Shown here in pieces: positions 8,357-16,274 of a stretch of DNA of 64,000 bases. The stretch is from positions 1 to 64,000 of the forward strand of contig NZ_JWLC01000014.1 of NCBI RefSeq assembly GCF_000813745.1, given 5' to 3'. Each line of letters begins with the position of its first letter. Positions within the stretch are counted from its first letter, which is position 1. This DNA is from Leisingera sp. ANG-M1. Lineage in GTDB: Bacteria > Pseudomonadota > Alphaproteobacteria > Rhodobacterales > Rhodobacteraceae. The notes below the pieces were generated by a model that was not told the origin of the DNA, did no database searches, and worked only from the letters and a program-made list of their open reading frames with translations. A program made the position numbers and the translations under genes.

Positions 8357-8572
8357 ATGTTTCCAGAAATTCTCATCGGTAGCATGGGATGGAGAATGGG
8401 CGGAGGTGAGGACTACTTGTTCGATGTGTTCTATCCATACTGGCGGAATCTCACTGACGAACAACAGGACGCTTACCTTCGAAAATTTGATTTGGGTGAC
8501 TGCTGGCCTGATCGCGAAAGCTGGATCCGAAGCTTGAACCGAAACCGGCGCAATCCATCAAAGGAGAAATGA
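8357..8572 (+). CDS. Small hypothetical protein, probably 5'-truncated by an in-frame amber codon
   Basis: The 71-residue product begins FPEILIGSMGWRMGGGEDY and ends basic. From memory, homologous proteins read through a PPWLM(F/Y)PEI segment. Here that segment (AEPLPPWL) lies in frame upstream of the ATG. It is separated by a TAG at 8330-8332 from a further in-frame stretch, ENRLKAKELAANFSYEKL. The simplest reading is a longer ancestral gene interrupted by one nonsense mutation, now starting at 8357 or dead. The stop overlaps the ATG of the next gene (ATGA), so the two are translationally coupled. Function unknown. Confidence 0.55.
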   Translation: MFPEILIGSMGWRMGGGEDYLFDVFYPYWRNLTDEQQDAYLRKFDLGDCWPDRESWIRSLNRNRRNPSKEK

Positions 8573-8967
8573 AGTTGGGAAAGACATTTGGGTTTGGTGC
8601 TTTGATACTTGGTTTGACTGCGGGCTCGCAGTGGGCTCCTAGTGTCGCTCATGCGGAACAGGTCTGCAAATTTCACTATATGGAAAATTCTGCAGGCCGA
8701 ATTGTTGCCTCGGGCACGTTCATTCGAACTGGCAACATTGTCGAAGTGTTTCCAGAAGGAAAAGGGGTGACCGGCGATCCACTTCCCTCAACTATTTACA
8801 AATGCGGGCGAGACGTGGATCTGTGTTATGAAGAGAATCCCTTTCTTGCATGGAAGAAAGTGGACTTCTCTTATCCTGGTTTCATGATCTCGGCTAGCGT
8901 CTACCCGGACAGCGGAACCATTGGTCTATCGCTATCCAAGGTCACGGACTGCAACGGATCACGTTAA
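8569..8967 (+). CDS. Secreted/periplasmic hypothetical protein
   Basis: The 132-residue protein has a clear Sec signal peptide: a basic N-terminus, a hydrophobic core FGALILGLTAG, and a likely cut after AHA near residue 27. The mature part of about 105 residues holds four cysteines (VCKF, YKCG, LCYE, TDCN), enough for two disulfides. It is coupled to the preceding gene by an ATGA overlap with AAAGGAG in front. No family is recognised. Confidence 0.65.
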   Translation: MKLGKTFGFGALILGLTAGSQWAPSVAHAEQVCKFHYMENSAGRIVASGTFIRTGNIVEVFPEGKGVTGDPLPSTIYKCGRDVDLCYEENPFLAWKKVDFSYPGFMISASVYPDSGTIGLSLSKVTDCNGSR

Positions 8968-9100
8968 AAACACCTAACCGTCAATGGTTTTAGGAGGAGA
9001 TGCGCATACTGGTGTTATCGGCAATCCTACCGGCCAGTACCGGAGGACGATGCGCGAACCCTCTCTGGTGTCCAACAAAGGAGCTGACTGGAACGTAAAG

Positions 9101-9128
9101 AAAAGCCCCGGCGATTGCCGGGGCTTTT
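9101..9128. terminator. Bidirectional rho-independent terminator
   Basis: A perfect 12-bp stem (AAAAGCCCCGGC with GCCGGGGCTTTT) has a 4-base loop, with A and T tracts at both ends. It lies between convergent genes ending at 8967 and 9158. Confidence 0.92.
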
Positions 9129-9157
9129 GCCGTTTCAGGACCGGTCTTGTGTTCGCA

Positions 9158-9523
9158 TTAGCCGCAGGTTTTTCTGGACTCAAAATTCTTGACATTTTGA
9201 TCAAGGTTATGCGGAACGAATTGGGTGGGGTAGAGTTCTCCCCTGAAAACCTTGAAGCCTACAAATTTGCCAAAGAGGTTTTTGGCGTTCACCTGGCCGC
9301 AGGCCAAAGTGATTACCCGGCCGCTGTCAAAGGTTCGTTTCTCGACACGAATATTCCGGAACTGTGCAGAGTCGGGGTGCTTGAGGCGTGCCTTAACTCC
9401 GATCTGAACCTGGTCGATTACTGCTTGTGTGGGGGCGATTGCTTGTTGACCAACCACAGTTTCGGGATTGAAACATCCGGCGGTCAAGAGGATTGCCGAA
9501 ACAGCGGCGATTCTAAGAGGCAT
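9158..9523 (-). CDS. Small lipoprotein, hypothetical
   Basis: The 121-residue protein starts at ATG 9523, with GAAGGA 7-8 bases upstream. The N-terminus MPLRIAAVSAILLTAGC ends in a lipobox (LTAGC, Cys17), so it should be a lipoprotein. The mature part contains VKARLKHPDSAQFRNI, a motif recurrent in small uncharacterised proteobacterial exported proteins, and two further cysteines. It ends just before the bidirectional terminator. A longer frame reaching 9790 exists, but its first 89 residues overlap a dispersed repeat and are not believed. Confidence 0.75.
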   Translation of the reverse strand: MPLRIAAVSAILLTAGCFNPETVVGQQAIAPTQAVIDQVQIGVKARLKHPDSAQFRNIRVEKRTFDSGRVITLACGQVNAKNLFGKFVGFKVFRGELYPTQFVPHNLDQNVKNFESRKTCG

Positions 9524-9623
9524 AAATGGTTCCTTCAATAGTGTGCTTGGTTGCCGCGATAAGTGCAGGAAGTCGACACGGCAGACAAGAGCACTTGTTG
9601 AGAGGACTTCTGCCTGGCGTGAG

Positions 9624-9705
9624 GGGTCGAGCTCTTTGCAGTCACTGACCACCAAGCAAGCCCTCGCACCTGCAGAAGGCCGTGAAGCGACGCAGACCGG
9701 ACACT
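9624..9705 (-). repeat. Dispersed repeat, copy 4
   Basis: On the minus strand TTCTGCAGGTGCGAGGG leads to AGTGACTGCAAAGAGCTCGA. It is more diverged than copies 3, 5 and 6 but collinear with them. Confidence 0.6.
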
Positions 9706-10074
9706 CAACGCCAAGTTCCAGCAAGGCCGCAAAAGCGGGACGGAGCTGCTGTACATAATGCCATAGCGAAGGTCTGCTTTGACGAAACAACGGGTTAGAG
9801 ACCTCAGTGTTGCGTTTCTTTTCGGAGTTCAGTCAACTCTGTTGAAAAAGCACAATTACTTCATCTTGGGATGGTGTTTGCCGTAAGCTCATTTCGGCAT
9901 ATCGACAGTTCTCGAGGAACTTGGCCAAGTTGCATTGGTCTGCTGCGGCGCACTCAAAAAACGCTGTCCCTGCGGACAACAGAGCGTCACGCTTGAAGAC
10001 GTTGGCGAACTCTGCCAATTTTCACTCAACACCAAGCTATTTGGAACCTACCAGATCAGATAAGGGTCTATGGA

Positions 10075-10611
10075 ATGAAATTCACCGCGAAAGCGATTAA
10101 AACAGTCGTGGGCCTAACCTTGGGAACAGGGATAGGAACCTTGTCAGCTCATGCGGATGGTAGTTTTGAGGATTTTCGTGCAGTATGTGTAAAAAATGTG
10201 CACAGCGTTTCTGCCACTGTTAAGGTACTTAATGAGCGCTTCGACCAGCAAAAAGAGCTCAAATATCATCAAAGATCCAGGAAATTCAGAGTATATGCAC
10301 CAACCCCGCAGCCTGATGCAATCACAACCTTTCATATCTATGCAGACAATCGGCGAGGGCCGGTTTCACAATGCAGTGTTGTTGATCAATTCGAGAGCGA
10401 CCCGGAGACACAAATTGGACTACTGGTTGCCTCGTTAAGGCTTCAATCGTACCATCCGGAATGTCCCAAAAATTACTATAAATACGATGGTGATGAGACT
10501 TATTGGCGTTCCCAAGAATATCCGGATTATGTGTTCATCACACGCTCATTGCCATTGGAGAAAAGCGTTGTTCTGTCCATTGAAAGTATGTGTTCGACAC
10601 CGACAAGCTGA
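10075..10611 (+). CDS. Secreted hypothetical protein
   Basis: The 178-residue protein has a signal peptide (KFTAKAIKTVVGLTLGTGIGTLSAHA, likely cut after AHA near residue 27). The mature part has four cysteines and is rich in Tyr. Its base composition is clearly more AT-rich than the core genes to the right, suggesting transfer. No family is recognised. ATG 10075 follows a weak GGGTCTATGGA context. It is flanked by repeat copies 4 and 5. Confidence 0.6.
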   Translation: MKFTAKAIKTVVGLTLGTGIGTLSAHADGSFEDFRAVCVKNVHSVSATVKVLNERFDQQKELKYHQRSRKFRVYAPTPQPDAITTFHIYADNRRGPVSQCSVVDQFESDPETQIGLLVASLRLQSYHPECPKNYYKYDGDETYWRSQEYPDYVFITRSLPLEKSVVLSIESMCSTPTS

Positions 10612-10816
10612 TTGTAAAGGGTGCAATGCTCTTACCGCTACAGTGCATTTCTGACGCGGCTTTGATCATAAATTTCTTACTAAACTCAGTATTCGGCAAG
10701 TTAACAAGCTACCAGGATGCGAGGCTGATTGATGGAACCCGACATTCGAGCGTGTCGCAGCATTTTTCAGTTTGGTCTCGATCCGGTCGCCCGCTGCGGA
10801 GAGCACTGACGGGCGC

Positions 10817-10902
10817 TCTGAGCCCTTTGCGGTCATCAACCACCGCGCGGTCCTTTGCGAGTGCAGCAGGCCGCGAACGACGCTTAGCGGTCATTGCAAG
10901 GT
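10817..10902 (-). repeat. Dispersed repeat, copy 5
   Basis: On the minus strand CAATGACCGCTAAGCGTCG leads to GCGGCCTGCTGCACTCGC and GATGACCGCAAAGGGCTC. It is nearly superimposable on copy 3. Confidence 0.8.
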
Positions 10903-10987
10903 CTGGAAGGGAAAGACGGGCAAGCCGAACGTTGCCGCAATTTGCATTCCAAACTCGGTGCCTGAATCAAGGCAAGTCCACCGGCCA

Positions 10988-12388
10988 TTAATCAGTGGCG
11001 CACTGCCCCAAAAACCGCTCAATCTCGGACTTCATAAGAGGCCAGCACGGATCGTTCACAGAAGGTATGTGGCTGGAACTCTCGTATGTCACAAGCCGAG
11101 CGTCGGGCAGGAGAGACGCCATCAGCCTCCCCTGTTCAGCGGGATGCATTCGATCGCCATCGCAATGCAAAACAAGGCACGGGATTTTAATACCGGGGAG
11201 AATATCGGTAACATCAATTTCATCCAGAGCTTTGCGATAACTGCTGATCATTTCGGCCGTAATCATGTTGCGCATAGCTTCCGCAAAATCACGACGGTCT
11301 TCGACGCTCGCCAGCGGCACTATCATGTCCGCCATCATGTCTCGAAGCGAAGGGTACTCGTCATCCCAACCTACTTTCAACATCGTCTGCATGGCGCTTG
11401 CTTTCTCCTGATCCTTTTTCACAGGACGTTTGGATCGGCCAAGCGGAAAGCCTCCGACCATCACAATGCCCGAGACCCTCTCCGGATACCGGGCTGCGAA
11501 AGCGGCCGCCACCGCGCACCCTTGAGACATACCGAGGATGGTCGCTCTCTCAACTTCAGCAGCGTCAAAGACTGCCCGTAAATCCTCAATCATTGCTTTG
11601 AAGCTGATTTCAGGTACTTCGCGATCAGACAGACCGTTCCCACGCGCGTCGAAATGAATGAACTTATTTGAGCGAGAAAAAGCCCTGATAAAGTGACCCA
11701 AGAGCGGAAGACGCCAGTCCATGTCGAGACGGCTGATCCACGCAGGCGCCCGGACTAACGGCGGACCGTTGCCAACGGCAGTCCAAGCTAACCTGACACC
11801 ATCGGCGCTCTTGGCGAAACGAATGTCCTGTCCCTTTTCAAGGCCCGCCGCTTCCGAAGCGGTGTCCTCTCCGCTTGCATCTACAGACATGACCTGCAGC
11901 GGTTCCTCGATATTCTTGAAACGATGGGTCCCCTCATTCCGAAAGCGAACTGGAAGACCGCTCCCTGCCAGGTCAGTCACGAGCTTTGAAACGAAAATCC
12001 CGCCCTCGGGCGCGACCGCTTCTAGTCTCGCCGCAACATTGACGGCTTCGCCAAAGATATCACCCTCTGAAACGGTGACGTCACCGGCATGAACGCCCAT
12101 CCGAAGCGACAACCGCTCCGGATAATCATACGGAGCAGGCGCCGAACCCATGCGTTCCTGGATTTCTGCGGCACAGAGAACAGCATCCCTTGCTGACCCA
12201 AACTCAACGATGGCGCCATCCCCCATCAGTTTGACGACGCGCCCGCTGTGCGCCTTGACTTTGGGCCTGACTGTCGAACGGAATATCTCGTCAAGTGCGT
12301 GTAGCAGCTCGTCTCTTCCGGAATGCATCATACGGCTGAAACCGGCCACGTCCATTGCCAAAACGCTGGAAAGTCTGCGCTGCGCCAT
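10988..12388 (-). CDS. Class III nucleotide cyclase fused to alpha/beta hydrolase
   Basis: The 466-residue protein has two domains. Residues 5-165 form a class III adenylate/guanylate cyclase: metal-binding D13 (AMDVAGFSRM) and D57 (MGDGAIVEF), and the N117xxxR121 pair (FGEAVNVAARLE) that supports catalysis. Residues 185-460 form an alpha/beta hydrolase with nucleophile S288 (GMSQGCA), acid D412 (or D410) and H440. All catalytic residues appear present in both halves. There is no membrane segment, so it is cytoplasmic. Such fusions are known among rhizobial and roseobacter cyclases. The ligand hydrolysed or sensed by the hydrolase half is unknown. ATG 12388 follows AGGAGG by 6-7 bases. It is monocistronic in repeat-rich DNA. 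Confidence 0.88.
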   Translation of the reverse strand: MAQRRLSSVLAMDVAGFSRMMHSGRDELLHALDEIFRSTVRPKVKAHSGRVVKLMGDGAIVEFGSARDAVLCAAEIQERMGSAPAPYDYPERLSLRMGVHAGDVTVSEGDIFGEAVNVAARLEAVAPEGGIFVSKLVTDLAGSGLPVRFRNEGTHRFKNIEEPLQVMSVDASGEDTASEAAGLEKGQDIRFAKSADGVRLAWTAVGNGPPLVRAPAWISRLDMDWRLPLLGHFIRAFSRSNKFIHFDARGNGLSDREVPEISFKAMIEDLRAVFDAAEVERATILGMSQGCAVAAAFAARYPERVSGIVMVGGFPLGRSKRPVKKDQEKASAMQTMLKVGWDDEYPSLRDMMADMIVPLASVEDRRDFAEAMRNMITAEMISSYRKALDEIDVTDILPGIKIPCLVLHCDGDRMHPAEQGRLMASLLPDARLVTYESSSHIPSVNDPCWPLMKSEIERFLGQCATD

Positions 12389-12499
12389 CGGTCGCCTCCT
12401 GGAACGATCCCCAAGAGCGTATGATCTTTTTCACTGACTGTGCAAACGGCTTGTATCGGGGCCCGATCCCGCCATCCGCCGCAGTACGCATCTGCGGCT

Positions 12500-12592
12500 G
12501 GTTCGAGCCCATAGCGGTCTTTGATCGCCTGCTAGGCCCTCGCAGGCGCAGCACGTCGCAAACCGCAGCCAAGCGGCCATTGAAAAGCTAGC
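12500..12592 (-). repeat. Dispersed repeat, copy 6 (best preserved)
   Basis: On the minus strand TTTCAATGGCCGCTTGGC leads to TTGCGACGTGCTGCGCCTGC and then AAAGACCGCTATGGGCTCGA. It lies upstream of the cyclase gene, between it and the next gene on the same strand. Confidence 0.82.
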
Positions 12593-12664
12593 GAAGGAAG
12601 GACGGTTAAGTGGAAACAAAGTGGACGCGAAATACAGGACGACCGAGCCTTCGTTAAAGCCAGA

Positions 12665-13327
12665 TTACCTGAAAGTGCCAAACGTGCGGCACTTGTAGAT
12701 GCCTGCCTTCTCGTTTGCAGTCACGACCCGTGCAACTGTCTCTTTGGATTTGGCGGTGGTGTTACCCTTACATGTCTCTAGGGCTGCTGTGCGGGCTTCT
12801 GAAGCAGAGCTGAAGTCCCAAGCAAAGCCGGATGCGCCCGTCTTACTTGTAGCTATGGCGATGTAATTCCCGGTCTGGGTTTCTCGCACGGCGTTTTCCC
12901 ACGTACTTCTATTCTGATCTGGAATAAACACGTTACCTTCAGAAAGTTTGGTGGGTCCGAGTGTAGCGTATAGTACGCAGCCCCGCTGATAGAAGGCCTC
13001 GCAATCCACTTGAGCCGCTGCCTTTGCGTCTTCAACGGAGAAGCGACGCGACTGCCACGAGAATGCTCTTCCATCCTCTGTGACATACATTGCCCCGTAC
13101 ACCCCACCTGTTCTTTGGAACCCATTGAAGCCTGCTAGGGCATTGCTTTCGAGTTTAATCTCTGAATGCACTGTTACCTCAGTTTCGTCGGCGAAACTTA
13201 CGCGCTGTTTGCTTACTGAAGCTGTTGCTAGTGTCTCGTGCAAAGGACTGGTCGGCATACAGGCAGCACTCAGACTTGTGCAGATCGCCAAAGTCGTTGC
13301 TCTTATGCGGAGCTTTGTTTCTGACAT
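12665..13327 (-). CDS. Lipoprotein, possibly DUF4189-like
   Basis: ATG 13327 gives 220 residues and places a lipobox at SLSAAC (Cys23) after a short hydrophobic segment. A TTG at 13399 would bury that signal and is rejected. The mature protein has two related halves with aromatic, Ala-rich segments (GAMYVTEDGRAFSWQSRRFS.EDA and IAIATSKTGASGFAWDFSSASEA), each followed by a Cys-containing helix. This recalls the repeated unit of DUF4189 proteins. That resemblance is from memory and tentative. Function unknown. Confidence 0.65.
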   Translation of the reverse strand: MSETKLRIRATTLAICTSLSAACMPTSPLHETLATASVSKQRVSFADETEVTVHSEIKLESNALAGFNGFQRTGGVYGAMYVTEDGRAFSWQSRRFSVEDAKAAAQVDCEAFYQRGCVLYATLGPTKLSEGNVFIPDQNRSTWENAVRETQTGNYIAIATSKTGASGFAWDFSSASEARTAALETCKGNTTAKSKETVARVVTANEKAGIYKCRTFGTFR

Positions 13328-13562
13328 TTCCCAATCCGTTTTGCCCAAAATTTCTGAAAGTATCCGAGCAAACGTGCTCTCTGTTCGTAAAAACGTCAAG
13401 TGAGGGTTCTACTGCTGTTCGGACCTGTGGCTCTCCATGACATCGGAGTTTCCGCTTTCTGATGGCGGTCGACAGTCGACCGGCCAAAGTTTAGCCCGTG
13501 AAGTCAGCAGCCCACGACAGATAGGGCTCGATTTCGCCATGCACTGTGATGAGTACATGCGG

Positions 13563-13640
13563 TGGTTCGAGCCCTTGGCTGCCGCTGGCCAAGTGAGGCC
13601 ACCTCGCAGCTGCAGTATGTCGATTCCAGCCCAAAGCAGA
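13563..13640 (-). repeat. Dispersed repeat, copy 7
   Basis: On the minus strand ACTGCAGCTGCGAGGTGG leads to GCGGCAGCCAAGGGCTCGAA. A diverged member of the family. Confidence 0.6.
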
Positions 13641-14056
13641 TATGATCTTGGCACATCCTGAGATGCGTGCTGTCTGAAGGGCGGTCGGATTCCGGTCACT
13701 CTTCGCATGCGAAAAAATTATTGTGAAGAAGCTAAAGCGGACCATGGTCACAGGATCATATCCGTCGCGATAAAAGTCGGCGATAAGCTGATAGCGTTGC
13801 GCACAAGGCGTGACGCTCTTTTTTGTTGCCCTGAAACACTCTCAGTTTACGTTGGCTGTATCATTCTTCGTTCGTCATGAAAACTTCCTCCACCCCGAAT
13901 TGGGCAGTTTACAGGAAGTGTCCAGAGAGTCCGTGCATATCCACAATCGGCTCAGTCAGCGGCAGTTTGAGCGCGGGCTGCATTTTATGTAACGGGTCTG
14001 GCGCGCAGCTTTGCGTGCGCCGCGTCCACGGCGGACTGTTCCTACAGCATCTACGC
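13641..14056. other. Gap without recognised gene
   Basis: Short open frames (for example 13810-13992, plus) have no ribosome-binding site, domain or codon pattern. Nothing recognised. Confidence 0.35.
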
Positions 14057-14725
14057 TCATCGATTCCGCTCCTCTAGCCACAGGCGTTTTTCAGTCAGCA
14101 GATGGTCAAACAGGTACGGCAAAGTCATCGTCCCCAACTCCGTCGACTGCCATGTACCCCCACTCGCCTTTATCAGCTTGAGCGTTTCCATGGCTCTGAA
14201 CTCTCTTGCCTTGATCGAAGCATCGGCAATCGGCCAATTGGGACGCAAAGAGGTGAACCGCATCATGTGTAGGAGTTTGCTTGGCATCTTGTCGAAACTC
14301 TTTCGGTTCGCAGCGATGCCTTTGGACGTTCGCACCAGGTCTTTTGGGGTCAGGCTATCGACCAAGCTTGCTGCAACAAAACCCAAAAAGTGGAGCTGCT
14401 GCGCGTCACGCAGTTCCCACTGCGCCATGGTTCCGTGCAGATCAACTTCCACACGGTCCAAATAACCGAACCGAGTCAGGCGGCCATAAAGCTCATGTGT
14501 AACAGTTCCTTTGGATGTCATCAGTCCTGCAGTTTCGCCTGCGCGGGCGCTTTCTATCGCGCCAATCATCGCGGATCGGTCTCCAACGCTCAGGCCCTGG
14601 ACCAGGAAGAAACACTCTGCGAACCACAGCGGCGCTTCGATTTCATATGTGTCGGTCGACACCTGCATGGGCTCTTGCGCCCCATTCACAAGGCTGCGGA
14701 GCCGTTTCCTCAAAAGACCGAACAT
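14057..14725 (-). CDS. Hypothetical cytoplasmic protein
   Basis: The 222-residue protein has no signal peptide, no membrane segment and no motif I can name. It begins with a basic stretch (GLLRKRLRSLVNG). The middle holds a helical segment with SKGTVTHELYGRLTRFGYLD, which could be a winged helix. The start follows the stop of the upstream 79-residue frame by 2 bases, with GGAG about 11 bases before the ATG, so the two are probably co-transcribed. The moderately low GC fits the surrounding accessory DNA. Confidence 0.6.
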   Translation of the reverse strand: MFGLLRKRLRSLVNGAQEPMQVSTDTYEIEAPLWFAECFFLVQGLSVGDRSAMIGAIESARAGETAGLMTSKGTVTHELYGRLTRFGYLDRVEVDLHGTMAQWELRDAQQLHFLGFVAASLVDSLTPKDLVRTSKGIAANRKSFDKMPSKLLHMMRFTSLRPNWPIADASIKAREFRAMETLKLIKASGGTWQSTELGTMTLPYLFDHLLTEKRLWLEERNR

Positions 14726-14727
14726 AG

Positions 14728-14967
14728 CTAGAGTGACTCCTGATCTGCCGGATCTGTCAGGTCGATCCAGATCGTAGTGGTTTCTCTGTATATGAACCCA
14801 ATTTTCCGAGATGTCGCAATGTCTGCTATCGCGACTGGGCCCACAAAAAAACGAGCGTTGTTGGATACCTCTTGGCTTATGACTGCGGCGTTAACAGATC
14901 TTAGTTGTGTCGAAATCCTGGGCCTTTGTTCCAATGTCGGCTTAGGGCTGCCTCCCAACAGAGGCAC
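14728..14967 (-). CDS. Small hypothetical protein, start uncertain
   Basis: The 79-residue frame begins at a GTG without a good ribosome-binding site. Its TAG stop is 2 bases before the next ATG and contains the likely ribosome-binding site of that gene. The sequence has a beta-rich middle (ARFFVGPVAIADIATSRKIG) and an acidic end. No family. The tight junction is the main support. Confidence 0.42.
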   Translation of the reverse strand: MPLLGGSPKPTLEQRPRISTQLRSVNAAVISQEVSNNARFFVGPVAIADIATSRKIGFIYRETTTIWIDLTDPADQESL

Positions 14968-15084
14968 GCAAAACTTTGCAACTTGGCAAAGTCCGGTTTC
15001 TGCGCAAAGCCACCGTTGCGCGCTGCCTATTGCTGCGCGAGCGGCGAACGGCGGCTCTGTCCGCGTCCGTCTCTCCCTGCGGGA

Positions 15085-15165
15085 CGTAGCAATGGCCGCT
15101 TTGCGTGGGGGATCGACTTGCTGCGCCTGCGAGAGCCTGGCAAGCGATCAATGACCGCTATGGGC
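15085..15165 (+). repeat. Dispersed repeat, copy 8
   Basis: TAGCAATGGCCGCTTTGCG leads to CTTGCTGCGCCTGCGAGAG and CAATGACCGCTATGGGCTC. It contains leader and core in the same order as copies 3, 5 and 6. Confidence 0.8.
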
Positions 15166-15463
15166 TCTTTTCAGGCGTTCGCTTCAACGTCTTTCAATGT
15201 CCGCCATGCGGGTAAGTAGTCGGCTCCGACTGCTGTATCCTATCCGAGTGGCAACGGCCGCTCAGGGCCCGATACGTGCCTTCCACGGAGCACCCACAAA
15301 CTAGTTTGCTAAGCTTTTTGTGATACGGGTCCGTTTTCCCGCCCCGGACCTTCAATTCCCCCCTTAAGAGTCACGCACTCCAAAGGGAAGTGTCCCAAGG
15401 TCGGCGGCGCGGTGGCCTTCTGAATCCAGGTTTTGCCACTAAAAGAGTAAGATCGCAAAAATG

Positions 15464-15575
15464 AGTTGCTGCAACGGGAAGTGTCCCGCACTGCAATGCG
15501 AAGTGTCCCGTTACAAACGAGTTGCGGCAACGGGAAGTGTCCCGCACTGCAACGCGAAGTGTCCCGCTACACTCC
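15464..15575. repeat. Two-unit 56-bp tandem repeat with CGGGA-AGTG-TCCCG hairpins
   Basis: Units 15464-15519 and 15520-15575 are nearly identical. Each begins AGTTGC(T/G)GCAACGGG. Each holds one perfect CGGGA/TCCCG inverted repeat around AGTG and one imperfect GCGAAGTGTCCCG copy. A further GGGAAGTGTCCC lies at 15385-15396. The array ends about 65 bases before the first 19-bp palindrome in front of the DUF2852 gene. Confidence 0.8.
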
Positions 15576-15640
15576 TAACAATCCCGCTACAACAGCAGAA
15601 CAAGGTGTGCCGCTGCAGCCGGATCGCCTTCTGCACCCCA

Positions 15641-15659
15641 ATGTGAAAAATGTTTACAT
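15641..15659. promoter_or_regulatory. 19-bp imperfect palindrome, site 1
   Basis: ATGTGAAAAATGTTTACAT is an imperfect inverted repeat that recurs 59 bases downstream. Likely a dimeric repressor or activator site for the gene at 15743. The factor is unknown. Confidence 0.55.
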
Positions 15660-15699
15660 GAGGGCTTGAAAGATCCCCTCCGCCCTCCGATATGCATTC

Positions 15700-15718
15700 A
15701 TGTGAAAAGGATTTACAT
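15700..15718. promoter_or_regulatory. 19-bp imperfect palindrome, site 2
   Basis: ATGTGAAAAGGATTTACAT matches site 1 at 16 of 19 positions and lies 24 bases before the DUF2852 start. It could overlap the transcription start or the leader. Confidence 0.55.
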
Positions 15719-15742
15719 CAAGCCGCAACCAGGAGGACCCCG

Positions 15743-16198
15743 ATGACGAGTTTCAACCCAACCGCCCCGCGCGCGCCGCTGCAGGGCTGGTTTTCCCGCA
15801 GCGAAGCCTGGCTTGACAGCAAGGGCAAAGGTGCATGGATCGCCGCAATGGTCCTTGGTTTTGTGTTCTTCTGGCCGGTTGGCCTCGCCCTTCTCTTCTA
15901 CATGATCTGGAACAAACGCATGTTCAGCAAATCCTGCCGCAGCCACAAACGCGCAGCCTGGTCGCATGGTTTCTCGGCGATGAAACCCTCGGGCAACAGC
16001 GCCTTTGACGCCTACAAAGCCGACACCCTGCGCCGCCTGGAACAAGAGCAGCACGACTTCGAGGCCTTCCTCCAGCGCCTGCGCGAAGCCAAGGACAAGG
16101 CGGAGTTCGACGAATTCATGGACGAGCGCGCCCGAGCGGCTGCAAGCGAAGATCTGGAGGACAACGGCGAAGGCAGCGGCGAACCCAAGCGCCACTGA
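15743..16198 (+). CDS. DUF2852 family membrane protein
   Basis: The 151-residue protein has one strong membrane segment (AWIAAMVLGFVFFWPVGLALLFYMIW, about residues 31-56). It is followed by a basic stretch and a long charged helix, probably coiled coil, of the LRRLEQEQHDFEAFLQRLREAKDKAEFDEFM type that is characteristic of DUF2852. ATG 15743 follows AGGAGG by 6 bases. Function unknown. Two 19-bp palindromes lie immediately upstream, the nearest inside the region expected to hold the promoter, so expression is likely controlled by a dimeric regulator. Confidence 0.85.
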   Translation: MTSFNPTAPRAPLQGWFSRSEAWLDSKGKGAWIAAMVLGFVFFWPVGLALLFYMIWNKRMFSKSCRSHKRAAWSHGFSAMKPSGNSAFDAYKADTLRRLEQEQHDFEAFLQRLREAKDKAEFDEFMDERARAAASEDLEDNGEGSGEPKRH

Positions 16199-16274
16199 GC
16201 GACGCATCCTCTGCCGGCCCCTCCCGTCCGGGCGGGGCCGGGACCTTCATTTCTGTTCAGCAAAGGACCCGTTT

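Noticed and set aside
8984-9541. 185-residue plus-strand frame opposite the small lipoprotein gene
   Set aside because: It runs through the bidirectional terminator and is antisense to a gene with a lipobox and ribosome-binding site.
9833-10018. 61-residue minus-strand frame starting with TTG
   Set aside because: The TTG comes two codons after a stop and has no ribosome-binding site. Composition is plausible but nothing else supports it.
13810-13992. 60-residue plus-strand frame
   Set aside because: No ribosome-binding site, no domain, and it sits in repeat debris.
15464-15575. Possible small CRISPR array
   Set aside because: Only two units, directly abutting with no unique spacers, and no cas genes in the window.
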